Origin: Flavobacteriales bacterium
Lineage (GTDB): Bacteria > Bacteroidota > Bacteroidia > Flavobacteriales > Flavobacteriaceae
Assembly (NCBI GenBank): GCA_026983815.1
Contig: JALSTJ010000002.1
Location: 1-25,786, forward strand
DNA: 25,786 nt
Direction: 5' to 3'
The notes beneath the pieces are model-generated. The model had not been told where the DNA came from. It saw only the letters and a list, made by a program, of their open reading frames with translations, and did no database searches. Each line of letters begins with the position of its first letter. The first letter of the stretch is position 1. Made by a program: the position numbers and the translations under genes. Below are positions 6,775-14,884 of this stretch, in pieces.

Positions 6775-8580
6775 TTATTTTTTAAAATGTAAACAAAAAT
6801 ATACTTTTACTCCTTCACTGACATTTGCAATTCTAAAGATATATTTTTTATTATTATTAAAAATTTTTATACGTTTTTTAATAATATCCAAAGCATGTTC
6901 TTCTTCGGAATCTTTTATTTTAGATAAACCTCTTCCATTATCAACGATTTCAAAACAAAGTAGATCATTTTTTTTAAAAATATTGATAAAGATTTTCCCT
7001 TGATAATCAATATCTCTAAATCCGTGTTCTATAGAATTTTCAATGATCGGTTGTAGTAATAATGGAGGAACTAACACTTTTTTCGGATTGATTTTGGATG
7101 AGATATTTATACGGAAATCTATGGCTTTTTCTAACTTAATATTTTGAAGTTCAATATAGTTTTCCAATAATTCTATTTCTTGTTTAAGAGGTATTTCTTC
7201 TCTATTGACAAATTCAAAATTTTTGCGCATAAGATTTCCAAAATTGGACAAATAGGAAATAGCTTTTACGGGAGAATCATAGATCAAAGTTTTTTGTAAA
7301 GCTGCTAAACTATTGAAAATAAAATGAGGTTTTAATTGTTGACGTAAAAGTTTTTTTTCAAGTTTTATTTTTTCTTTTTGAGTTTTCAAGTTCTTGTTTC
7401 GGTATATTAAAAAAATACTGATTAAAAATAGAAACACAGTAATGCCTATTAACCAATAAAGACGCAAATTTTTCTTGAGTTTTTGATTTTTTAATTCCAA
7501 TTCTATTTTCTCCATATTAAGCTTATGGTTTTTTTCTAACAGCTTGATTTTTTGTATGTTTTTTTCTTTTTCCAACTGCAATTGTAAGGAGTCTTTTTTA
7601 CTAAGCCATACAATTTCTTTATTATCATGATTTCGAGCAGATAAATTGAGAAATGCATCATAAGCTTTGATACTATCTTCTTTGGTTTTGGATATGGATA
7701 AGGATTTTTGATAATAATATTTTGCAGAATCAAACTGTTTTTTTTCCATATAAATAACTCCGATAAGCTTATATAAATCAGCAGAAGGAGCAGGGATGGC
7801 TTTTTCTTTGGCTTTGAGAAAGTAATATAAACTGCTATCCAAAGGTTTACCCATGGAAAAATTGAGTATCCCCAAATTGGAGTAAAATTTTGATAAATAA
7901 GCATCATCTCCGGTTTTTAATTTGAGATGAAGCCCTTTTAGGTAATATTCATATGCTTTTTGTAAATTATTTAATCTTTTGTAATGGTTGGCAATATTTT
8001 GATAAGTAGCCGCAAGTGAGATCGAATCATTATTTTTTATTTGTTCTTTTTCTATTTGTTTGAGTAATTTGAGCCCTTTTTCATAATCTTTAGATAAAAA
8101 ATAAATATGTGATAAAGCTACTTTAATATAATTTTCCAGATCGGTGTAATTATATTGCTTGGTTAGTTTTAAACTTTCATATAAGACTTTTAAAGCATCA
8201 TTTGTTTTCTTTTGAAGGGTATATACAATACCTAAGTTTATTTTCGATTGGATTAAAGCGTGATGGTCTTTTAAATGCTTGGCAATGATGATGGCATTTT
8301 TAAAATTATTTTTGGCTTCTTTGTATTTTTTAGACTGAAGTTCCGCTTTTCCTTTTTGATGGAAAATTTTCCATTGAAATTTGGGAGGAGCTTTTTCAAT
8401 ATTTTTATTTTGAAATGTATCAAAAAATTTAATGCGTTCCTTGAGGTTTTTCTTTGAATAAACATTTACCAATGAATCCAATTTCTTGAAATTTATATCC
8501 GTTTTTATAGCAGGAGATGGATTTTTATGCTTGCATGAAATCAATGAGAATATTAATATTAAGATTATGATTTTTTTCAT
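6775..8580 (-). CDS. TPR-containing LytS-type sensor histidine kinase (lipoprotein)
   Basis: A 601-residue membrane sensor kinase. The N-terminus (residues 1-16, lipobox LISC, Cys16) predicts a lipid-anchored periplasmic sensor. Residues about 60-310 are tetratricopeptide repeats (for example YQNIANHYKRLNNLQKAYEY and FYSNLGILNFSMGKPLDSSL). A charged coiled coil follows, then one membrane helix at about 372-392 (LYWLIGITVFLFLISIF). The His_kinase domain begins with LKPHFIFNSLAALQK, His419 being the predicted phosphorylation site. The ATPase part shows PLLLQPIIENSIEHGF and an intact DNGRG (547-551). It lies 5 bases upstream of the LytTR regulator and 68 bases downstream of a close paralogue. 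Signal sensed is unknown. Confidence 0.92.
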   Translation of the reverse strand: MKKIIILILIFSLISCKHKNPSPAIKTDINFKKLDSLVNVYSKKNLKERIKFFDTFQNKNIEKAPPKFQWKIFHQKGKAELQSKKYKEAKNNFKNAIIIAKHLKDHHALIQSKINLGIVYTLQKKTNDALKVLYESLKLTKQYNYTDLENYIKVALSHIYFLSKDYEKGLKLLKQIEKEQIKNNDSISLAATYQNIANHYKRLNNLQKAYEYYLKGLHLKLKTGDDAYLSKFYSNLGILNFSMGKPLDSSLYYFLKAKEKAIPAPSADLYKLIGVIYMEKKQFDSAKYYYQKSLSISKTKEDSIKAYDAFLNLSARNHDNKEIVWLSKKDSLQLQLEKEKNIQKIKLLEKNHKLNMEKIELELKNQKLKKNLRLYWLIGITVFLFLISIFLIYRNKNLKTQKEKIKLEKKLLRQQLKPHFIFNSLAALQKTLIYDSPVKAISYLSNFGNLMRKNFEFVNREEIPLKQEIELLENYIELQNIKLEKAIDFRINISSKINPKKVLVPPLLLQPIIENSIEHGFRDIDYQGKIFINIFKKNDLLCFEIVDNGRGLSKIKDSEEEHALDIIKKRIKIFNNNKKYIFRIANVSEGVKVYFCLHFKK

Positions 8581-8610
8581 TTAGTTGGTGAAATTTATTT
8601 AAATAATTTA

Positions 8611-8618
8611 CAAAATTA
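8611..8618 (-). promoter_or_regulatory. -7 promoter element TAATTTTG
   Basis: A TAnnTTTG match 30 bases upstream of the kinase start at 8580, inside the 68-bp gap between the two kinase genes. It suggests the downstream kinase-regulator pair can be transcribed independently. No -33 TTG at consensus spacing. Confidence 0.4.
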
Positions 8619-8648
8619 ACAATTTGATTATAATTATCATAAAGAATT

Positions 8649-10469
8649 TCAATTATATTTTTTGTCGATGCAAAAAGAAACACGAGTTCCCTCTGGATTT
8701 GATATTATTTTAAAATTTGATAAAGTTTTTTTGTTAAAGAAATCCAGTCTTTTTTTCAAAATTTCCAAAGCATGTTCTCTTTTTTCATTTGAATTATTTC
8801 TTTTCATTATACCATTGTCTTTTATTTCAAAACAGAGTTTATTTTTTTGAATAAAAATTTTAATTATAATTTTACCGGTATATGTGATTTTACTAAAACC
8901 GTGTTCAATAGAATTTTCAACCAAAGGTTGTAATAATAAGGGAGGAATTGTGGTTTTTTTTGTATCTATTTTAGCGTCAATATCAAAAACGAGCTCAAAG
9001 TTTTTTTCCATTCGTACTTTTTGCATTTCCGCATAATCTTTTAAAAGCATTATTTCATCTTCCAAAGTAATTTCTCCTTTGTTGATAAAATCGAAGTTTT
9101 TTCTAATCAAATTTGCGAATTTAGAAAGATAGGTAATGGCTTTCATTGGAGAGTCGAAAATTAGAGTTTTTTGAAGTGCTGCCAAGCTGTTAAAAATAAA
9201 ATGAGGTTTTAGTTGTGCCCGTAAAAGTTTTTGTTCCAACACCAATTTTTCTTTTTGCAATTTAAGGGATTTGTTGATATAGATCAGACTAAACATGATT
9301 CCTACAAATAATAATAATAAAACTCCTAGCCAATATAAATATAGATTTTTTTTCAACTCTTTGTTTTTGGTTGAAAGTTTTATTTTTTCCAGATTTAGTT
9401 TATAGTTTTTTTCGAGTAAACGGACTTGTTCTTTGGATTTTTCTTTTTCCATCAAAACCAAAATTGAATCTTCCATTTGGTGCATTCGGGCTATTTTTTT
9501 CAAATCTTTTTCTTTCATTGCCAGCTTCAGCAACGATTGAATGATAGTTTTTTTATCTTTACTCGGCTTTGAGTTTCTATAAGCCAGCCAATAATATTTT
9601 TCAGCTTTTTTATAATCTTTTTGCAAGAAATAAACTTTTGCCAGATTATGGTATTCATCATCAATGGGGATGCCAAATTTTTTCTTTAAAACTATAGCTT
9701 TATTAAGGTAATCTATTGCTTTCTTAAAATTGGGTTTATTATCTAGATATAGGGCGCCGAGGTTATTATATATGATGGCTTTTCCGGGGATGTCATTAAT
9801 TTGGTTGTTAATTTCCAATGCTTTTAATAAGTATTTGATAGCTTGATCGTTATTATTATTTTCGGCGCTTATTACAGCCATATTTTGATAGGAAGCGGCA
9901 ATACCTAAGCTGTCTTTTTGCTTTTGTTGAAGTTTTAGAACATGTTTTAGGAATTGTAGAGACTTATTATAATCCCCGGAAATATAAAAGATTCGTGACA
10001 TCTCGCTATAAGCCCTGCTTTCCAGTCGCTCGGAATGAATTTCTTTTGCAATTTCAATTCCTTTATTAATTGCAGATAGTTGTTGGTCTTTTTTTTCTAA
10101 ATCTCCGTATGCAATAGCTAAATTAATATAAACTTTTCCCAGCATTTCTTTATTTTTGAGCCGGGTATAAATAGGTATTAATTTTATTAGAATCTCTTCT
10201 GCTTTCTTTGATTGATCGGTATCTAAATATATATTGGACAAATCAAACATCAGTTTAGCTTTTGCAGCTGGTGTCATGTCGGTTTTATTCTGTAGAACTG
10301 AGTCATACTTTTTTTCTTGTTCCGGCAAAGGCAAGCTGTCCCACTGTTTTATTAAGGAATCTATCTTTGTTTTTTCTTTGATGTTTTTTTTGTTTTTCTT
10401 TGTATTACATCCATATAAAAATAGGAGAATAATCAAGAAATTTATAATAATTGAATACTTTTTTGGCAT
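8649..10469 (-). CDS. paralogous TPR LytS-type sensor kinase with altered G1 box
   Basis: A 606-residue paralogue of the downstream kinase with the same layout: lipoprotein signal (lipobox LYGC), periplasmic TPR array (about residues 60-315), coiled coil, one membrane helix (LYWLGVLLLLFVGIMFSL) and a His_kinase domain with LKPHFIFNSLAALQK (His423). The N-box PLLLQPLVENSIEHGF is intact. The ATP-binding G1 motif reads DNGIM (551-555) instead of DNGxG, so the second glycine is lost and the following segment is shortened; kinase activity may be weakened or absent. I chose the ATG at 10469 over an upstream ATT-type start at 10490 because the signal peptide then starts with a charged MPKK and the extension runs into the -7 element region. 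It has no adjacent regulator of its own. Confidence 0.9.
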   Translation of the reverse strand: MPKKYSIIINFLIILLFLYGCNTKKNKKNIKEKTKIDSLIKQWDSLPLPEQEKKYDSVLQNKTDMTPAAKAKLMFDLSNIYLDTDQSKKAEEILIKLIPIYTRLKNKEMLGKVYINLAIAYGDLEKKDQQLSAINKGIEIAKEIHSERLESRAYSEMSRIFYISGDYNKSLQFLKHVLKLQQKQKDSLGIAASYQNMAVISAENNNNDQAIKYLLKALEINNQINDIPGKAIIYNNLGALYLDNKPNFKKAIDYLNKAIVLKKKFGIPIDDEYHNLAKVYFLQKDYKKAEKYYWLAYRNSKPSKDKKTIIQSLLKLAMKEKDLKKIARMHQMEDSILVLMEKEKSKEQVRLLEKNYKLNLEKIKLSTKNKELKKNLYLYWLGVLLLLFVGIMFSLIYINKSLKLQKEKLVLEQKLLRAQLKPHFIFNSLAALQKTLIFDSPMKAITYLSKFANLIRKNFDFINKGEITLEDEIMLLKDYAEMQKVRMEKNFELVFDIDAKIDTKKTTIPPLLLQPLVENSIEHGFSKITYTGKIIIKIFIQKNKLCFEIKDNGIMKRNNSNEKREHALEILKKRLDFFNKKTLSNFKIISNPEGTRVSFCIDKKYN

Positions 10470-10492
10470 ATAAGAACTTAGGTTTATCAATG

Positions 10493-10500
10493 CAAAAGTA
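10493..10500 (-). promoter_or_regulatory. -7 promoter element TACTTTTG
   Basis: TAnnTTTG match on the minus strand, 23 bases upstream of the kinase ATG at 10469. It lies only 19 bases from a plus-strand -7 element at 10520-10527, so the two divergent promoters overlap. Confidence 0.45.
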
Positions 10501-10519
10501 TAAAATTTAAAAAAAAGAC

Positions 10520-10527
10520 TAAATTTG
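10520..10527 (+). promoter_or_regulatory. -7 promoter element TAAATTTG
   Basis: TAnnTTTG match whose last three bases are the TTG that would otherwise be taken as the start of the next frame. A transcript would begin near 10534, so translation should start downstream, at the GTG at 10552. Confidence 0.5.
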
Positions 10528-10551
10528 CATAATTTTTATGATAGAACAAGG

Positions 10552-10875
10552 GTGAAATTTAGTCAAAAATACATATTGGTTTTTATATGGATTTTCCTGT
10601 TTCAGGGACCATCCATTATGAGATTATACCATATGTTGACAGTGAATCATCAACAATATTCTCATAAAGAAATAAGTATTCATGAGAAATCGAACAATGC
10701 TTGTAGCATTTTTCATAAAAATATTTTATCTCATTTCACTCATACACCGGTTTTGCAATATTATTTTCTACCGGTTTTCTATTCAAAAATAAATAGGCAA
10801 AAACCTCAAATATCTTATAGTAGTGTTTTCTATGCTTACCATTTACGAGCTCCTCCAATAGTTGTTGTTTTATAA
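10552..10875 (+). CDS. small His-rich envelope protein, probably metal-related
   Basis: A 107-residue protein read from a GTG start. The N-terminus (MKFSQKYILVFIWIFLFQG) is a typical signal peptide or membrane anchor. The rest carries eight histidines (NHQQ, SHKE, IHEK, FHKN, SHFTHT, YHL), one cysteine in NNACSIFHKN, and a C-terminal LRAPPIVV. Small proteins with scattered His/Cys and a terminal R(G/A)PP are often found beside metal-uptake or metal-resistance genes in Bacteroidota and Proteobacteria (DUF2946-like); this link is from memory. I chose GTG because the TTG at 10525 lies in the promoter element. The gene directly precedes the TonB-dependent receptor by 131 bp, suggesting shared function. 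The family is not firmly recognised. Confidence 0.6.
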   Translation: MKFSQKYILVFIWIFLFQGPSIMRLYHMLTVNHQQYSHKEISIHEKSNNACSIFHKNILSHFTHTPVLQYYFLPVFYSKINRQKPQISYSSVFYAYHLRAPPIVVVL

Positions 10876-11006
10876 AATAACAAAATAAAAAATTGGCTTC
10901 TTATGATGATAGAATATGGATATCGTTTGGTTAAAACATACAAATGAAATATTATTCTGTTGAAGCCGGAAATCATAAAAATTTATAACTTTAAAAATCA
11001 ATAGAG

Positions 11007-13205
11007 ATGAAAAAAATATTAACAGGAGTTCTTTTGTTATTAAACTTTCTTTCCTTTTCGCAATATAATTTAACGGGAACTATACTAAGCAATAAAGATA
11101 AGCAACCAATAGTGGGAGCTACTATACAAATCAAAGAAACAGGACAATATGGTATAAGTGATATAGATGGAAAATTTGACATAAAAAACATAACATTAGA
11201 TAAAATAACTTTGGTAATTAAAGCAATTGGTTATCAAGATTATATAAAAACTTTGACATTTACTCAAAAACAGTTGCATATAAAAGTATTTCTAAAAGAA
11301 AAAGTTTTTGATTTGGATGCCGTGATTGTTTCTACTCCTTTCAGTAAGCTACAGAAAGATAATGTAATGAAAGTCAGTAGAAAAAGTATAAAAGAAATGG
11401 AAAAAAACGGCATACAAAATTTGATGGATGGAATTGCTCAAATTCCGGGCATAACCAAAATATCCACAGGAACCGGTATAAACAAACCGGTTATTAGAGG
11501 TCTCAGCGGCAATCGCGTGTTGGTTTTTGATCAAGGAATGCGTGTAGAAAATTTTCAGTTTGGAGAAGAACATGGGCTAGGAATTGATGAAGCCGGAATA
11601 CAAGCAGTGGAAGTAATCAAAGGACCTGCTTCTTTATTATATGGTTCGGATGCTTTAGGTGGAGTGGTTTATTTAGTCCCCGAAAAATTCGCCGACACAG
11701 ACAAAACCAAAATCGATGGAAAATTCCAATATTACTCCGATACAAAAGGTAAATATTTGACTTCGGGATATAAAAAATCGGGTAAAAAAATAAAATTCCT
11801 TGTCAGAGGTTCTGCCAAACAAAACGGAGATTTTGAATTACCCGATGGAAAATTTGCCGCAAATTCGGCTAACGAAAATTATCATTTAGCCACTGGAATA
11901 GATTTTAAAACAGGAAAATTAGATACCGAAATCAGATACGGTTTTAACAAAAGAATAAATGGAATGCCCACGGGAATTACAGATGATTTTCATTATAAAC
12001 CCGTAGATAAATATCAACTGTTGACCAATAATAAAATAAGTATTAAAAACTCTTTGTCAATCAAAAAATCGCATATCACTTCAACCTTGGGATATACCGG
12101 ACATCAACGGGAACTTATTAAACAAGGCAATACATTTATCGGTATGAATTTAAAAACATTTAATTGGGATATAAACTGGAAACTCCCAACCTTTCATAAA
12201 ACACAAACCATATTCGGCATACAAAATATGTATCAAAACAATCATAATTTCGGACAACATTTCCTATTGCCCAATGCGGATATTGTCAATTCGGGAATTT
12301 TCGGTGTTTTTAATTTTCCTTTGCTTAATTTACAATTTCAATCGGGAATAAGAGCCGATATAAGAACAATAAAAACTCAAAAAATAGGTGAAGAAGGTAA
12401 TGCCGATTATCGTCCCGAGATAAATAAAACGTTATATTCCATCAGTGGAGCAATAGGTGTCAAAACAAATATTTACGAAAGACTCAATCTCCGAATGAAT
12501 ATCGCCAAAGGTTTTAGAGCGCCCAACCTCGCCGAACTTACTTCAAACGGTTTACACGATAATAGACTGGAATTTGGAAACCCCGACTTAAAAAACGAAG
12601 AAAATTTGCAAACAGACCTTAATATTTCCTACGAAAGCTCCCATATTGAATTTTATATAAACGGATTCTATAATAACATCAATAATTATATCTATTTGAG
12701 TCCTACAAATCAACCGATGATTATATATCCCGTCTATGAATACAAACAAACCGATGCATATTTATATGGTGGAGAAATAGGTTTTCACCTTCATCCGCAT
12801 CCTTGGGATTGGTTACATTATGATGCAAGTTTTGCTACTGTTACAGGAATCCAAAAAAATGGAGAATTTCTACCTTTGATACCTGCTGACCAATGGAAAA
12901 ACACTTTGCGAATCAATTTCAAAACAAAAAATACTTCTTTTAAAAATCCTTATGTTTTTGTGTCAGCTGATCATTTTTTTAAAGTAGAAAAAGTAAGTTC
13001 CTTTGAAGATGAATATCCCGCTTATACATTAATTAATACAGGAATAGGAACTTCCATTGATTGGAAAAAAGCAGATTTTTCTTTGAGTTTATCCGTTCAT
13101 AATCTCTTGAACGAAAAATATATATCAAATCTGTCGGTTTTGCGGGAACAAAATATTCCGGGTCCGGGTAGAAATGTTATTTTGACATTAAAATGTAAAT
13201 TGTAA
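11007..13205 (+). CDS. TonB-dependent outer-membrane receptor
   Basis: A 732-residue receptor for energised uptake across the outer membrane. After a signal peptide (residues 1-19) comes a carboxypeptidase-regulatory-like domain (about 20-105, with GTILSNKDKQPIVGATIQI and GISDIDGKF). The plug follows at about 120-225 (IPGITKISTGTG, KPVIRGLSGNRVLVFDQG, IEVIKGPASLLYGSDALGG-like text). The 22-stranded barrel runs to the C-terminus. Barrel loops are His-rich (NNHNFGQHFLLPNAD, HLHPHPWDWLHYDA), and the GQHFLLPNAD and FLPLIPADQWKN segments recall ZnuD-type zinc receptors. Zinc or another metal is therefore a reasonable but unproven substrate. The small His-rich protein just upstream fits the same idea. 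A perfect palindromic terminator follows the stop. Confidence 0.9.
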   Translation: MKKILTGVLLLLNFLSFSQYNLTGTILSNKDKQPIVGATIQIKETGQYGISDIDGKFDIKNITLDKITLVIKAIGYQDYIKTLTFTQKQLHIKVFLKEKVFDLDAVIVSTPFSKLQKDNVMKVSRKSIKEMEKNGIQNLMDGIAQIPGITKISTGTGINKPVIRGLSGNRVLVFDQGMRVENFQFGEEHGLGIDEAGIQAVEVIKGPASLLYGSDALGGVVYLVPEKFADTDKTKIDGKFQYYSDTKGKYLTSGYKKSGKKIKFLVRGSAKQNGDFELPDGKFAANSANENYHLATGIDFKTGKLDTEIRYGFNKRINGMPTGITDDFHYKPVDKYQLLTNNKISIKNSLSIKKSHITSTLGYTGHQRELIKQGNTFIGMNLKTFNWDINWKLPTFHKTQTIFGIQNMYQNNHNFGQHFLLPNADIVNSGIFGVFNFPLLNLQFQSGIRADIRTIKTQKIGEEGNADYRPEINKTLYSISGAIGVKTNIYERLNLRMNIAKGFRAPNLAELTSNGLHDNRLEFGNPDLKNEENLQTDLNISYESSHIEFYINGFYNNINNYIYLSPTNQPMIIYPVYEYKQTDAYLYGGEIGFHLHPHPWDWLHYDASFATVTGIQKNGEFLPLIPADQWKNTLRINFKTKNTSFKNPYVFVSADHFFKVEKVSSFEDEYPAYTLINTGIGTSIDWKKADFSLSLSVHNLLNEKYISNLSVLREQNIPGPGRNVILTLKCKL

Positions 13206-13211
13206 GTATTA

Positions 13212-13245
13212 AACAAAAAGCCGGAAAATTTTCCGGCTTTTTGTT
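13212..13245. terminator. bidirectional terminator, perfect 34-bp palindrome
   Basis: A perfect palindrome with AAAAAGCCGG arms around AAAATTTT, giving A-runs on one side and T-runs on the other. It serves the convergent receptor gene (+) and LysE-type gene (-), whose stop is 4 bases away. Confidence 0.92.
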
Positions 13246-13248
13246 CAG

Positions 13249-13950
13249 TTAATGACCTTTGATTTTTTGAATGTGTTCAATCGTAGAATTCAGCCCTTTG
13301 TCTTCATTAAAACCTTCACTTATTAAATAAATTCCGGCGACAAACAATACAATACCAATAACTCTTCGGATGTAAATCACTCTTTGTCTGGTCATTTTGG
13401 ATTTAAATTGTTTTGCCAGAAAAATTTTGGCTAAATCCACCAAAAAATATCCGCTGAGGATTCCACCGAAAAAAGCAACAACACGAGAAACATTCAAGTT
13501 AAAAGTGGGTGTAAAAATCATAATCATTGCCAACCAAAATGCCAATACCCCGATATTGATAAAGTTCAAAAGAAAACCTTTGACAAAAAGCCCCAGATAA
13601 TTATTTTTTGGGATTTCCAATTCAGTTTCATTTTCCAAACTTTCTTTCGGGGGTTTACGGATAATGGTAATGATGCCATAAACCATCATTATCATGCCGC
13701 CAACACCGTATAATGCAGGGTGATGGGTAAGTTGTTTTAATAATTTATAACTACCTAAAAAAGCGATAGCTATAAAAACCATATCGGCAAATATTACTCC
13801 CAAATCCAAAACAATGGCTGCTCGTGCACCTTTTGTAGCTCCGGTTTCCAATAATACAAAGAAAACGGGACCAATCAAAAAACTTAATGTAATACCCAGC
13901 GGAATAGCTTTTATAAAATCTGAAAAAAGACTAAAGGAAGATTCCAACAT
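13249..13950 (-). CDS. LysE family exporter
   Basis: A 233-residue inner-membrane protein with about six hydrophobic helices. The first helix contains the family hallmark IPLGITLSFLIGPVFFVLLETGATKG, followed by DLGVIFADMVFIAIAFLGSY. Members of the LysE/RhtB superfamily export amino acids or related small molecules by proton antiport. The loop between helices 3 and 4 is charged (KPPKESLENETELEIPKNN), and the C-terminus ends in a short charged tail. Length and topology are normal for the family. The substrate cannot be told from sequence. It is read alone from upstream of the tRNA-Leu gene terminator and converges with the receptor gene. Confidence 0.85.
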   Translation of the reverse strand: MLESSFSLFSDFIKAIPLGITLSFLIGPVFFVLLETGATKGARAAIVLDLGVIFADMVFIAIAFLGSYKLLKQLTHHPALYGVGGMIMMVYGIITIIRKPPKESLENETELEIPKNNYLGLFVKGFLLNFINIGVLAFWLAMIMIFTPTFNLNVSRVVAFFGGILSGYFLVDLAKIFLAKQFKSKMTRQRVIYIRRVIGIVLFVAGIYLISEGFNEDKGLNSTIEHIQKIKGH

Positions 13951-13976
13951 TTTGTAAAATTTTAAAGCACTAAGAT

Positions 13977-14015
13977 AAAAAAAAACTCCCTCATATACAA
14001 TGAAAGGAGTTTTTT
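13977..14015 (-). terminator. intrinsic terminator of tRNA-Leu
   Basis: Stem AAAAAACTCC-like arm (13980-13989) pairs with GGAGTTTTTT (14006-14015) around a 16-base loop; on the minus strand the stem ends in a T-run. It lies 4 bases from the tRNA 3' end. Confidence 0.8.
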
Positions 14016-14018
14016 ATG

Positions 14019-14100
14019 TGCGGGTGAAGGGACTCGAACCCCCACGCCTTGCGGCACTAGATCCTAAGTCTAGCGTGTCTACCAATTTCACCACACCCGC
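14019..14100 (-). tRNA. tRNA-Leu (anticodon UAG)
   Basis: On the minus strand an 82-base tRNA. The acceptor stem is GCGGGTG with CACCCGC and discriminator A, and the D-arm contains TGGTAGACACGC. The anticodon stem CTAGA/TCTAG encloses the loop CTTAGGA with anticodon TAG. It has a long variable arm (GTGCCGCAAGGCGT) and a T-arm GGGGGTTCGAGTCCC. The long variable arm marks a class II tRNA, and the UAG anticodon reads CUA leucine codons. CCA is not encoded. Confidence 0.95.
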
Positions 14101-14152
14101 TTATAGGGACTGCAAATATAAAAAGTTTTTTCGAAAAATTAAATCTGTTCTT

Positions 14153-14824
14153 CTATTTTTTTAGTTTTTGGGTTGCAATAAAATCTTTTAAGTAAAAGGG
14201 TTCAAAGTAAGCAATGTCTTCAAAATCTTTATTGACAAATTTTTGATAAGAAATAGCTGTCATTTCTTTTGCAGATGGATAAATAAAATCCGTAAATATG
14301 GCATTCGGATGAGTGATAATTTCTTTGACTTTGAAAACTCCATCTCCAAGGAAAAATACCTGTTTTTGCTCCAAATATTCTGTAAAAGAATTTTTATTGA
14401 TGATTTCCGCTTGAACTTCTCTAATCATTTGATAATCCTGATCAAAAACAGCACTGTAGACTTCCATTCTGCGGGCATCAATCATTGGGATGATAAATCC
14501 GTTTTTTCTTATTTGTTGTGCCATATGTTGAAGGGTTGAAACCGAAATTAATGGAATTTTTAATGCATAAGCCAATCCTTTGGCAGTAGAAACTCCAATT
14601 CGTAATCCGGTGTATGAGCCGGGTCCTTTGCTGACGGAAATCGCAGATAAATTTTGTAGTTTTAACCCATTTTTTTTTAGAATTTTATCTATAAAAACAT
14701 GCAATTTTTCTGCATGAGAATATCCTTGTCCGGCATATTCCAATAGATCCGATACTTTATCATTTTCAGATAAAGCAACCGAACAATTCTTAGTTGAAGT
14801 TTCAATATGAAGTATCCATGCCAT
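14153..14824 (-). CDS. tsaB: tRNA threonylcarbamoyladenosine biosynthesis protein TsaB
   Basis: A 223-residue cytosolic ASKHA-fold protein. TsaB is the dimerisation partner that, with TsaD and TsaE, transfers threonylcarbamoyl to A37 of ANN-decoding tRNAs. The N-terminus ILHIETSTKNCSVAL is the family start; SVSKGPGSYTGLRIGVSTAKGLAYAL at about 65-90 is the diagnostic motif, followed by a conserved IPMIDARRMEVYSAVF. Like other TsaB proteins it lacks the metal-binding histidines of TsaD. The start ATG at 14824 lies just after the ompH terminator, so it probably has its own promoter, which I could not place. Length is typical. Confidence 0.93.
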   Translation of the reverse strand: MAWILHIETSTKNCSVALSENDKVSDLLEYAGQGYSHAEKLHVFIDKILKKNGLKLQNLSAISVSKGPGSYTGLRIGVSTAKGLAYALKIPLISVSTLQHMAQQIRKNGFIIPMIDARRMEVYSAVFDQDYQMIREVQAEIINKNSFTEYLEQKQVFFLGDGVFKVKEIITHPNAIFTDFIYPSAKEMTAISYQKFVNKDFEDIAYFEPFYLKDFIATQKLKK

Positions 14825-14835
14825 GGTAAAAAAAA

Positions 14836-14867
14836 GAAATCATATAAGCATCTACCTATATGATTTC
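14836..14867 (-). terminator. terminator downstream of the ompH-like gene
   Basis: An 11-bp perfect stem GAAATCATATA / TATATGATTTC around a 10-base loop, followed on the minus strand by a run of T. It lies between the ompH-like stop (14885) and the tsaB start (14824). Confidence 0.75.
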
Positions 14868-14884
14868 ATGGTTATTTTTGATGA

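Noticed and set aside
7536..7907. Minus-strand 123-codon frame inside the TPR kinase gene
   Set aside because: It is an alternative frame of the kinase TPR region with Lys/Pro/Ile-rich low-complexity translation.
10525..10551. TTG start for the His-rich small protein
   Set aside because: The TTG is the end of a TAAATTTG promoter element and lies upstream of the predicted transcript start; the GTG at 10552 begins a clean signal sequence.
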